Assembly: GCA_963556495.2 (NCBI GenBank) | Contig: OY747712.1 | Span: forward strand, 28,307,735-28,371,734 | Direction of reading: 5' to 3' | DNA from: Valencia hispanica | Taxonomy: Eukaryota; Chordata; Actinopteri; Cyprinodontiformes; Valenciidae | DNA: 64,000 nt | Shown here: positions 35,301 through 47,300 of the stretch, piece after piece | Layout: each line of letters begins with the position of its first letter | Numbering within the stretch: position 1 is the first letter of the stretch | Notes under the pieces: generated by a model | Seen by the model: the letters and a program-made list of their open reading frames with translations, nothing else | Database searches by the model: none | What the model was told of the DNA's origin: nothing | Position numbers and translations under genes: made by a program

Positions 35301-38300
35301 ATGCAAACATCCCATTTCACCACATCCCAAATGTTCTCTACTGGATATAGATCTAGTGACTGTGGAGGTCATTGTAAGGCAAGGAAGTCATTGTCATGTT
35401 TATTAAACCAGTTTCAGATAGTTTGAGTGTTGTCACATGGTGCATTATCCTGTTGAAAGTAGCCATCAGAAGATGTACACTGAGGTACACTGTGTTTATA
35501 AGGTAATGGACATGGTAATTGACAAAAAACAGGTAGGTTCTGTCTCAGTTGGTACTAAAGGGCCCAGATTGTGCCAAGAAAGCACAGCACCTTTGTATAT
35601 GAGTTTTATTACTCTACCACATCCTGCAATGCAACTCAAACCTGGCTACAGAAAGGTGCCTGGCTCAAACTTTCTGCATACACCTGGTAGCAGTGTTGCA
35701 TCAAGATCACATTGCATTCACACCATACTCAAACATCGGGTAACCTAACTCAATTCCTGGTTCTTTGATAACAGAGTGAGGTGTTTCACTATGGGAATCA
35801 CCTCGGCGTGACCTACTATGGAAGCTCCAATGACATCAAGTCTGTCTGTGACAGACAGGTTGAGCCCTATCTGTGACTCCACCCACCATCCTATATCACA
35901 ACTAACTTATCCCTCCCAACTCAGTCTAGACAGGTTTCTTTCTGTGCCCATGCAAGAAGGGATGTGTTGGTGAAACACCTCACTATGTTCTCTTTTTTAT
36001 TTTTTTTATTTTTTTATGTGTCCTGTTTGGCAGTGTGGAGCTCAGAATTGCTGTCTGAGTACCAAGTAGAAGCCCAACAGATTTACTTTCGCAATCAGAG
36101 CAGTACAGCTTTTGCTATAGTACTCCACTTGATATATGTGTGAAAAATCTTTATTATGAATTGCTGGGGGTTTTATTTCCTGATGTTAAGGACACGGAGA
36201 CGGAAAATTAAGGGGAAGAAAGAAAGAAGATGAAGAAGAGAGATAGGAAACAAAAAGTCATGAGAGAGGGTGAGTTGAAAATATAAGAGAGGAAAGGGAA
36301 CAAAGAAAACACAGGAAAACATTGAAGTCTGCCTCCATACCTACAGAACGGCAGGGAGAGGGTAAAAACAAAACAAAACACGAAAAAGGAACAACGACGA
36401 AACAAACCTAACCTTGTGAACTAAGAACTACACAACCACATCACACAAAAATGGATATAAAAATACAACAACGTCACAGAAAATCTCATGGTACCGATTA
36501 ATCAAGCTCTAGTGATGATAACCTCAGCCCAAGTATATATCTGTAAACACCAGAAACCCCACACCTATGTGTGTGTGTGAGCATGCTGGTGCATATAAGG
36601 TTCCTCCATAAGAGTGTTCGATAGCTGGTGTGAGCAGGCATCAATCCGTCTCCCAGGAATCGTTGCAGACATGAAGGAGATCGGAGCCAAGACGTCCAAA
36701 GGACCCCCAGAGCCCCAGGCGGACCCGGGCGGGGCCGACCGCATCCCCCAAGAGAGGAGCAAAGGAGAACCCCTGGGGAACGTCCAGCGGCTACAATGCA
36801 GGGGCCCGGGGGGCAGCAGTGATGAGCCCACGGGATCTGCCGGCAACCAGCCGCACCAGGGCGGGCCGGTCCATGGACCAGGAGAGCCGGGCCCCAGGGA
36901 TGCTCCACACCCCAGCAGGGACCCGACAAGGGGCCGGCCGACGAGGGGCCCCCGGCACTGCAGGGGCCGGCCGCCACGCGCCACCACCACCCTGGGCCAA
37001 TCCCCACCGCCAACATCCCAGCGCCCCACCCCTGCCCCACGTCGGGTCGCCCCACCGATAGCCACAGCGGATGGACAGCATCCCCAGGCCAAGCTCAGCC
37101 AGCACCTGGACACCAAGTTGTACCACCTCCCGAGTTCTGATCCTACGCAACGCAGAGCGCCGAGATCAGGCATCCAGCAAAGGCCAGGGCCGGTCCAACC
37201 CGCCAATGAACCGACCACGCACGGTGCGCACAGAACAGATGATCGAACGAGCAGAGACGCTGGATCCGTATCCCGCTGAGCCACCAAGCGGGCACCACCC
37301 AACATTCCCAAACCTGGCACCCCTAAAAGAGGTGCCCCAACCAACCAAAGGAAGATATCGGCCCAGCGCATCGGGCGACCGACACACCGCCCCCCCCCCA
37401 GGCCCGGCCAGTCATGCACCAGGTCCGAACCGGATTGACCACCGACGCACCAGTAGGCAGGGGCATCCGTCACTGACGGGGAGTGACGGAGTAGAAATAG
37501 GCCCCCCATTAAGTGTAAGGCCTGAGGTGCGCCAGGCGAGAGGGCAGCCCAAGACCCAACCTGACAGGCAGACAAAGACATACAGACACAGTCATACGTT
37601 CCCTCCCTCTTAAACACATTCATTCTCACTAACTCACCAAGACACCCAAGACTCCTCAAGAAATGACGCTGTACCCTCACTCACACACCCCATACACACT
37701 TCATGCTCCCAGGCCCAGGTACCGATGCCCCAGTAGAGCCACCAGCCCCCGGGTCCGGGAGATGGACCCCCTACCTCTTAGGGCGGAGACAAGCAGACCG
37801 CCAAGGGCCCCACAGTGGCGAGGCAGCCCGACAGCCCAGGACCCAGACCACCTGTTCCTCCTCCGGACCCCAACCCCTGATGGCCCGTAGTGAACAGGGG
37901 TGTGAGAAGACCCCTAGAGAGGAGTTGATATTTATGCTTTTAAAGCATTCATGTTGTTTTGTATTTGAACTAATAAATGGTAGGTCTGAAAGTTTTATCT
38001 TATTGCATTGTGTCTGTTCTACGTCTATCCAGGACTCATCTAGGTAGCTATGTTTTAACCATCTTAAGATGTATTGGAGCCTTTTGGCTAAGAAATAAGG
38101 ATGGAGGTTTGGTAGATCTATACCTCCTTTTTGTTTGGTCTTCTGCAGTGTTTTTAAGCTGATACGTGGGGGTTTATCTTTCCATAGAAATTTAGAGACA
38201 GAGGAGTCCAGAGATCTAAACCAGTCTAGTGATGGTTTACTTGGGATCATTGAGAATAAGTAGTTGATTCTGGGCAAAACCATCATTTTTATTGAAGCAA

Positions 38301-41300
38301 CCCTTCCCATAAGTGATATGGGTAGGGATTTCCATCTAGCAAGATCATCTTCCACTTTTTTTAAAAGTGGGATGTAGTTTAGCTTTATTAAATCTGTCAG
38401 TCTTGGTGAGACATTGGTACCTAAATAAGTAATATTCCCTGACTGCAGTTGTGTATTAGTTGAATTCTGGACAGAACAATTGATTGGAAGAACTGTAGAT
38501 TTTAACCAATTTATAGAATAATCTGAAACGTTTGAGTAAGAGTTTATCAACCTGATTACCTGAGAGAAAGAGGTTTGTGAATGCTGGAGAAAAAGTAATA
38601 CATAATCTGCATAAAGACTGATTTTATGTTCTTTGTTATTGCATTTTATGGATTGTTGCAGCTAGTGGTTCAATAAAAATAGCAAACAGGAAGGGAGAGA
38701 GAGGACATCCCTGCCTGGTACCTCTCTGAAGATTAAACCTAGATGATGTTTGGTTATTAGTCCTGATACATGCTGTTGGTGAACTGTATAATATTTTCAA
38801 CCAGTTTTATAAAATAATTTCCAAAGCCAAATTTATGTAAGGTTGCAAATAAGAATTTCCAGTTAACTCTATCAAATGCTTTTTCTGCATCTAGAGATAA
38901 TATATTAGTTTTAATGTTTTTACAGTACGAAAAATCTATTAAATCTATTAATCTACGGGAATTTGTGGATGAATGTCTCCCTTTAATAAAACCAGTTTGA
39001 TCAGGATGTATTATAAGAGGAGTTACTTTCTCTATCCTTTTTGCGAGGGCTTTGCAGATTATTTTAAGATCAACATTAATGAGGGATATGGGACGGTAGC
39101 TGGTAGGAAACAAAGGGTCTTTACCTGATTTTAGTAAAAGACTAATGTAGGCAGAATTCATATTTGGTGGAAGTTGGCCATTTTCCTTGGTTTCCTGCAT
39201 CATTCTGCGAAATGTTGGTGCCAGACTATTCCAGAATTCTTTATAGAACTCTGCTGGAAATCCATCTGGGCCTAGAGCCTATTTATTGGGCATGCTTTGG
39301 AGGGCCTCCTGGAGTTCAGCCGCTGTTAGTGGTGAATCCAAGGCCATCACTTGACTTTCAGATAGTTTAGGTAGTATTATGTTATTCAGAAATTGTTCAA
39401 TTTCATGATCTGATGGGTTTATCTCTGGTGAGTATAAAGCCTTGTAAAATTCTTTAAAGGTGTTGTTTATTCTTCCGGGATCATATACTGTATTCCCGGT
39501 CTGATCTTTAATAGCAGATATAGTTGTTTTTTCTTTATTAATTTTAAGCTGGTTAACCAAAAATCTACCTGATTTATTACCTTGTTCAAAGTTTTCTATC
39601 CTAAGTCTTTGAATTAAGAACTGGGTCTGTTTATTAATAATTTCATTTAATTCTAGCTTTGCTTTACGGATTTTGCCTAGTCTCTCCTCATCTAGAGAAG
39701 CTTCTAATGAATTAAAAGTTTCTTATAATTCCTTCTAATTCTTTTTATTTGATGAGAATGAGATTTTTTTACCTCTTATCACAGCTTACCCTGCCTCCCA
39801 AAGAATGGATGGTGACGTACCATGTAGGTCATTTTATTCCAAATAAGAAGCCCACTCTTTTTCAAAATATTTAATAAATTCTTTATCCTTAAGTAATGAT
39901 ATATTAAATCTCCAATTTTTGCTTTGAGGCGTTTCTGTTTTATTTACTAAAGTTAGAGAAACAGGAGCATGATTGCTAACAGCTATAGGGTGTATCTCAG
40001 TGTCTGAAATGTCAGTCAGCAGTGAGCTGCTGACTAACAAATAATCCAGTCGAGAATACGAATGGTGGACATTTGAGAAGAAAGGTTATTTTTTGTCATT
40101 GGGGTGAAGAGATCGCCATGCATCGCAAAGTCCATAATCGCTCATGTACTGTTTGACTATATCTATAGATTTCCAGCTGCGCTGAGTCCCTGCTGTGCTG
40201 AGCCTGTCTATTTCTTCATTTAAACCAAAGTTGAGGTCGCCCCCAAGAGGAAGTGAGCAATCCATGTGTTCAAGGAGCACCGAGAAGAAGGAATGAAAGA
40301 ATGAGGGGTTATCAATATTTGGACCATATATACTGACAATACCAAACTTTTGGTTATGTAAAGATAGTTTTACTATAATAAATCTACCCTCTGGATCTGT
40401 AACTGTATCTATTACTGTAAAATTTAAATTTTTATTTATTAATATTGTTACTCCCCTTTGTCTAGAGAAGAAAAAAGAGCCAGAAAAAAGAGCCAGTATC
40501 CCAGTGCTTAGCCCTGGTGCCGCCCACATTGAGAATTGTCAACAACTTTACAGAGCTGTGCTAACATTAGATTATAGTTGACTGATAAAACAACTCTTAT
40601 CTGACCAGTGTTACATGACTAATAAAGCCAAGGAGTAAGCTGGGGGTCCCTGAACAGCTGCCCAGTAACATACAGTTTATCTACTGCTACTGTAGCTCTA
40701 GTGTCTTCACTGATATATTTCCTCCTGATTGGGAACAAAACGCGCCTTCTATCCAGGATTTCCTTCGAATATTGATCATTAACGCTGTAATTCGTTCCTC
40801 GCAGCTCTCTGCCCTGGCCTCTGACCTGCTCTTTTTGCTTGTAATGCTCGAATTTAGCAACAATAGGTTGCAGCCGGCTGTTGTTGGGCTTCTTACCTCA
40901 GAGCCGTTGGACGCGGTGAAAAGTGATGTTTTTTACCGTGTCTCTTGGGAGCTTTAACTGATGTCGGAGAAAATCTCGGACGGTGGATTCAGCGTTGTCC
41001 TCAGCCTGTTCTGGGATCCCGGAAAAAACAAGATTGTCCCGCATTTCCCTGGCCTGTATATCCAAGATAGTTTCTTTCATCCTCTTACTTTCTCCGGACA
41101 GTTGCGTCATCCCCTCGGTGAGTTTCTTTACACTGTCTCTAAGCCTTTGGTTTTCTGCAGCGAGCGACGCTACCTGTTGTTGGCTGAACTCCAGGGATTC
41201 CCTTAGAGCTTGAAGTTCTTTGTGGAGAACCTCAACCAGGGCCAGACAGGCGTCTAGGCTGGTTAGCTTCTTATCTGTTGAGACCAGGACATCGCTGTAG

Positions 41301-44300
41301 CTTTTCTCTGGATAGATGGTGGAGGTGCTGGCCTCAGAACGGGTGCGTTTTTGTGATGGTGTGCTTGTCGGCATTGCAGAGGTGGATTTTTGTGGCTTGC
41401 CCATAACAATGTTGTCAAAGCACTCGTCCAAGTAGCTTTCCAGGCTGTGCAAGGTTTCCTCATCCAGTTTGTTTTATGGAGAAATACAAAATAATGGTTA
41501 TTATTATTAAACGTTTGCTTTATTTGGCTCGAATGTTATGGTTTGTTTTTACCCGAATTTGTTTGTTTTACCAGTTTACCACCATATTACTTATGCACAG
41601 CTCTCACGAGATCTCAGCAGCAGCTCATCTCCGCTCCTCCTTCCACCTCACTATGTTCTCAAAGAACCAGGGATTACAATAAGTAACCCAGCATTCTTTT
41701 TCTAACTTTTTGTCTGTGTTTCACTATGGGAGATAGGGACCACTCCCGGATTACGTGCTGACCCTGAAGCCTTACATGGCAGCAAACCTAATCTGGGCCT
41801 CAGGCGGATCCTGAGACCCCACTCCAAGCACCACTGGCGCACCAGTGTGCACCAGTGATGACCGGACCACATCCAGCCTGTAAAACTTCACAAATGTGTG
41901 TGGAGTTGCCCAGCTGTTTGCTGCACAGATGTCCTGAACTGACACCCCACGGAACAAAGCCCAAAAAGGGGTCATGCTTCTGGTAGAATGTGCCATCACA
42001 ACTTTAGGGGGCTCAGATCCCGCACACTTATACTGTACGCCAGAGTTATAACCTCGACAATCCAGAACGCTAACCTATGAAAGGAGACAGGTTTACCCCT
42101 ATGAGTATTGGCCCAAGACACAAAGAGATAGTCAGCTCTTCTAAGACCAGCTGTTCTGTCCACATTAGCCCTACAAGTTCTTACTGGACACAAGCAATTA
42201 AGCATCTGCTCTTGCAATGACTATAATGGAGGTGGATGGAATGCCAGTAGTTCTACCATTAAACACCTTTAGGATGACTCCATCACCTTGGGCAGAAATG
42301 CAGGACTGGGTCTTTGGCACACCTTGGAGAGCCCAGGCACCCACTGTAGACAGGTAGGACTGATATACAGTGAGTGCAACTCACTTACTCTCTTACCCTT
42401 GGTCAAGGCTAGGAGCAGAGCAGTTTTCAAATAAAGAAGTTTCATACCAATACCCAATACCAATAGGTTCAAGGGGATGATGGCGAAGGGCCTCCAACAT
42501 CAGAGTGAGGTCCCATAAAGGCACCAGAGGGTTTGCCCTGAAATGCAAACCTGAAGAACTCCCTGTGTGGAGGATAAATCGCTATGTGAAAATTGTCACA
42601 AACCAATCTCCCTGACCAATGGATTGACATAACACTTTGTGCGTGAGAATTCTGAAGGTGTACTTGCGTAAGTGTCTGTTCAACACATGCAGATCCAGGA
42701 TAGGATGGAGTATTGTTCCGTCTTTCTTTGGAATGAGGAAACAGCGTGAATAAAAACCCTGCCATACCACGTCATCTGGGACCACTCTCATCGCCCGTTT
42801 GTCTAACAGGGATGCAATCTTGTCCTCCAGGATGTGCACTGAATTTGCGGCGGCTACTGAAGCCAATACACCGGTGATCAGAGGTGGTTTCGCGGCAAAT
42901 TTAAGCCTGTAGCCAAGGGGAAATGGTGGTCTAAACCCATAGAGGGACAGCCCACGCGCGCCATTCTTTTGAGTGCGCAGTGAGGGACTTCACTCCGACC
43001 CTGCCGGGCGCGGCTGTCCCCTTTTGAAGGGCACAAGCCCCCCCTTGAGGGCAACACGGAGCTTGACAGGGATCCGTTTCCCCCACTTTCTGGTTCATTT
43101 TTTGTGTTTTTTGAGGGGGGCTTTCTGCCCTCGGTAATGAGCCTGGCTGCAGAAAAGCTTCCTTTATTTTCTAATTTTCCCCTTGAAACAGGTGTGTGCT
43201 GGGGCTTTCTTGTTTGGTGACACTAACAAGGTGCTATCTTGTGCTTGAAAACGTACAGCCCTGAGACAATCTATGTCCTGCCCTGCTTCTTTCTTAATGT
43301 GAAAGGAAACTTTGATCTGCCAGAGGATCTGAACATTGGGACGAGAGGGGGTTTCCTTTTCTCCTTTTTGCTGCAGGAGGAAGCAGAAAATAGGAGGTGT
43401 TAGGTTGCCCACTTTTTTTCTGCTCGCGGAGGTGGGATGGGTGACCCTTGGCGGCCGCCACTGCATAAGAGTGCTTACCCCACTGTCTCGGGTTTTCAGG
43501 TTTTTGATGACCCGATTGACTGGAAGACTGTCTCTGGCCCTGAGCTCCACCTAGACGACCTCTGACCGTTGTGGCTGCAAAGCCCTGTCTGGGTGCCTGA
43601 GTGGGATGAGGCTTTGGCTTACGTGGGAGACACAAATTAAAAGCCTCACCCTCCTGTTTCCTGAGGATGCTGGTCTCCCTCATCTTTTACAAAGATGAGC
43701 CAACGAGGCCTTTGGTGGGGTCATAGGATGCATCCATGATGTCAGCCTTCTGTGAGTCCCCCAGACCTGACAGGTTCAGCCACAGGGCCCTCTCTCCTGA
43801 CACTGCCAAACCCATCACCCAACCACACCCCTGAGGAACGAAGGATGAGGTTGTTTGCAACACAGATTTCATCCCACAGGACAGGGTTGGGTGACCCTGA
43901 GTCCAGCTGCAACCCCCCTCCCCATCTCTACTAGAATATCAGCAGCGTGACTGCATTGAGAGAACACACAGACTGTTCAGCATATTTACACATAAGCTGG
44001 TAAATAGATGCAGGGACGCAATCTATTTTAGAAGGTAGAGAGGTGGTGGTTGAAGCCGAAACAGACCTGCGGTTAGGGTGGAGATTATATGCCACTGAAG
44101 GTTTCACAACTGGGGGTTTGGCCAACCCCAGCTCACCCATGCCGTGGATTACCAGCTTAGAGCAGCCCTTGGCAGGAAGTTTGCTCCTGAACAGGCTCGA
44201 TCAGAAATGGCTAGCCTCCTTCATGCCATCAGGAATGGCTGGGAAATGCAGAAGAGCCAATGGAAGCCTCTTGCTGTCCTTTTCAGTCCCCTCTACATCC

Positions 44301-47300
44301 TGTGTTGTCAGCCAGGTTCTACCCAGCTTTGAAGCAGCGCATCTGCAAACATCATACAGGTCGCTGTACAGTGGGGAGGCCGCTCCGGTTCCTCTAGGAG
44401 GCCTCGAGACTGGTGCTGGAAAGGCAGAGTGGTCGTCGTCCTCCTCCATGGCATCCATGTCAAGGAGGTCAGAGTTTGCGTTGCCCTACACTTTATTGAT
44501 CCCTGTGAGATCCCCACTGTCCGTAAGCCCCTCAAACAGCAGTTGCATGGACGGTGACTCCTCCGTCATCATATCCGCCTAGCGTCCAGTAGCTCGTGGC
44601 TGATGGGTGCCTTCTGCAACTGCAATAGCTGAGAAACATGGGTCCTGGTTGTTACCCACTGCTACCCGGAGTCGCCTCTCTAATATTTCCTCGGGCAACA
44701 ATGTGCAGTGCTGGCACCCTTGTGGGTTAGCCAGCGATGCCTGGGTGTGTTTAGTGCCCATGCATGCAATGCACATAGGGTGAGGGTCCCTGCCCAAGAT
44801 AGACGCCCCACATGACACTGGGCAAGTGCGAGATGCAGCCTCCTTGGTGTTAGGTTTTGGTCCGCTAGCGGGAGTAGCGGTAGCCGATATGATGTTAGCT
44901 CGCCAACAGGGCTGAAAGGGGGGGTACATCCGGAGATAAGCGTCTGTGAGGTTCAGCTCTTCACGACACGTTAGCTGAGTGCCAACAACTCCATTACCAA
45001 GTTAATGCCACATGAAAAAAATTAAGCTCACCTTGATGCATTAGCTTAGCTTTAAAACTTGTTGCTGCAAGCTACCAATAGTTTGCCTTTACGTGCACAC
45101 TGTCTTTAGTTGGGAAGAACACTTCAGTAAAGTGTTAACCCAGCACGATCCAGAACCAAGCCCAGATACCTGCGTACGGCGACTTACACCTCGATGAGAC
45201 GCCTTAGAACAGTTAAACAGATGTCCAAGATAGCCTGGATGCACTGAGGGAGCACAGGAAGAAAGTGAGAACGAGTTGGGAGGAGTAAGTTGACTGTGAT
45301 ATAGGATGATGGGTGGAGCCACGGACACGGCTCAACCTATCTGTCACAGACAGACGTGATGTCATTGGAGCTTCTGTAGTAGGTCACGCCGAGGCAATTC
45401 CCATAGTGAATCACCGAGCGAAATTAGAAAAAGAACCTCTCTAGAGTTTGTTTGGAATTGTACCGAAACTGTCTGAAGGACACCTCAATGTGATAGTTCT
45501 GTTCACATCTATAGAAACAAATTGCTCCAAGGGGGAATGAACAAGAGCTCATTTTAAACAGTCTAAACACCTCAGCTGTAATAAACCCCCAAATCTTATG
45601 TTTTTTCGTTCAGACTAAAACTATACCTTCTGGTCAAATGATACCCTTAAATATTTCCTGCTGTTGTAATAAACACTTTATTAGTTTTTGTGTTGGGAAT
45701 TTATCAAGACTGGCATGTATGTGTAAATTCTAAAATGAGCCTCAGCATTTTCTTGATTCCCTGCTTATATAATATTTAAATAAAATATCTGCACATTGAG
45801 TTGTGACAGAGTCAAGAAATTGTGGGGACAATAGCTACTGATTTCAAGTTCCATCTTATCCACTCCATTTTCTCAGGACTGGACAAAAGCCATATTTAAC
45901 ATTATCAAAAGATCAGCTGTGGTTCCAGGTTTGATTTGTATCCCAGTTTTGTTTTCTTTCTGTTATAGTCAGTCCCTCTGCTTGTGTTAATATCAGTTGC
46001 GCTGGCTAACTGGTTGAACGACACTGGCTACAAATAGAAGGCTGTTTTATTGTTTCATGCAATAACATTTCTGCTGTAACTATGGATTAGAGGTGTTAAG
46101 GAACATCACTACCTAAAAAATCCCAATCTTTGGACTAATGGACAAATTAAAAAAGACTGGATAATAGTGCATGTTGCAGTGCATTTAGTTTTTCCCATTC
46201 ATACTGTGCTAATTGCTAAAGCTAAGAAAATTTGAATTCAGCAACAAATGGTTTATGTCTAATTGCTAGTTTCTGAGTTGACCATTTAAGAGGAATATTA
46301 TTATTGTTCAGAGTGGCAGATGCTTTACTGCAGTAATCTTTGCAGAATGAAAGAGCCTTAATTGTATCGATTAAAGGTGATTCTGATAAAAAATAGTTTT
46401 CAAATTATGATTTCTTTCATCTTGGATAAAAGGCTATAAAAAGGCAATAACTTTTTTCCCTGTGGGCCAGGTTGGTTTGGTAGCTTTTTACCTACAATGA
46501 ATAAAATTATGATTTCAAAAATATCTTTGGTATTTACTCAAGTTGTCTTTGTCTGATAAAAAATTTCTTTGATTATCTTAAACATTTAAGTGTGACGGAC
46601 AAGCAAAAACAGAAGACATTTGTCAAAGGGCTAACACATCTCAGATCACTGCATAAAGTCTTAACTCAATCAGTTAATAATATAAGTTAATTAAACAATG
46701 GAGCATCTGATGATGGACTGACCTTTGTTGTTAGGTTAAGTTTTTCTAATCAAGGTCATGTATCTGTAATAGGATGCTGATTACACCTAATGAGATTTAC
46801 AGACTTGTCTCAAGATTTTGGAATAACCTTCAGTCTATTGCTCCTTTTGAAATGAGCCACAAAAAGATACAGTCTACATGAATGCTGTCCCAATTCTCTA
46901 TAAATTAATCTATCAGTATAATCTTGTGTATCTTCCTCATTTATGTAGCAGACCATTTGAACTGTTTCTCTTTACTTTCCCAATAAACTACTCGTGACTT
47001 TCCCATTAAACTACTCGTGTATTTATTTATTTAAAACATTTTACCCTGACAAAATGCTGGTGTGTTGAAATTTTCTTTGCAGTTATATCATATTAAGATA
47101 ACAATAAAAGTTCAGTAATGTTCAGTAATGTCTCACTTAGCTTACAGTGTGACCTTATTTCATCATTGCTCTTCTTTCCTCTATACTCTGTTTCCCCTTG
47201 GTTTGTTATTTCCCCCCTATACCCAGCCAAGTTGAGTTGGACTGATGAAATAATTGTTGCTGCGAATGTTGGAGAATTGTCCACACTGCTTTAAAATTAA

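Larger units (their letters stand above)
35976..41660 (-). mobile_element. L1 LINE with complete ends and a perfect 17-bp TSD, inserted in the DIRS
   Basis: The element runs 35993-41643 (5651 bp) in minus orientation. CACCTCACTATGTTCTC occurs exactly at 35976-35992 and 41644-41660. The A-rich tail (T-rich on +) is at 35993-36017. Order on the minus strand: short 5'UTR (41643-41453), ORF1 (41452-40619), ORF2 remnant (about 40530-37915), and a G-rich 3'UTR (37914-36018). The 3'UTR matches the other L1 at 11563-22276, but this copy lacks ~0.1 kb at its upstream edge as well as the ORF2 C-terminus, so an internal deletion joins ORF2 to the 3'UTR near 37915. Confidence 0.93.
35738..45440 (-). mobile_element. 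DIRS-type tyrosine-recombinase retrotransposon, interrupted by an L1
   Basis: Inverted terminal repeats lie at about 35785-35924 and 45271-45409 (shared TTCACTATGGGAAT, CCTCGGCGTGACCTACTA and CTCCAATGACATCA, read from opposite strands). An internal complementary region at 41644-41731 has two halves: 41644-41690 is the complement of the left outer end 35738-35783, and 41690-41731 is the complement of the right outer end 45400-45440. This is the diagnostic DIRS layout. The minus strand carries gag-like, reverse-transcriptase and tyrosine-recombinase remnants in order. Without the L1 the element is ~4.0 kb, shorter than the ~6 kb usual for the family, because the RT C-terminus and RNase H region are deleted. 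All frames are broken. Confidence 0.92.

Noticed and set aside
36498..37680. Open frames of 371, 221, 185 and 180 codons on both strands
   Set aside because: They overlap on both strands in a GC-rich L1 3'UTR, have no domain, and the matching region at 12.2-12.7 kb and 21.4-22.2 kb breaks them. They are composition artefacts.
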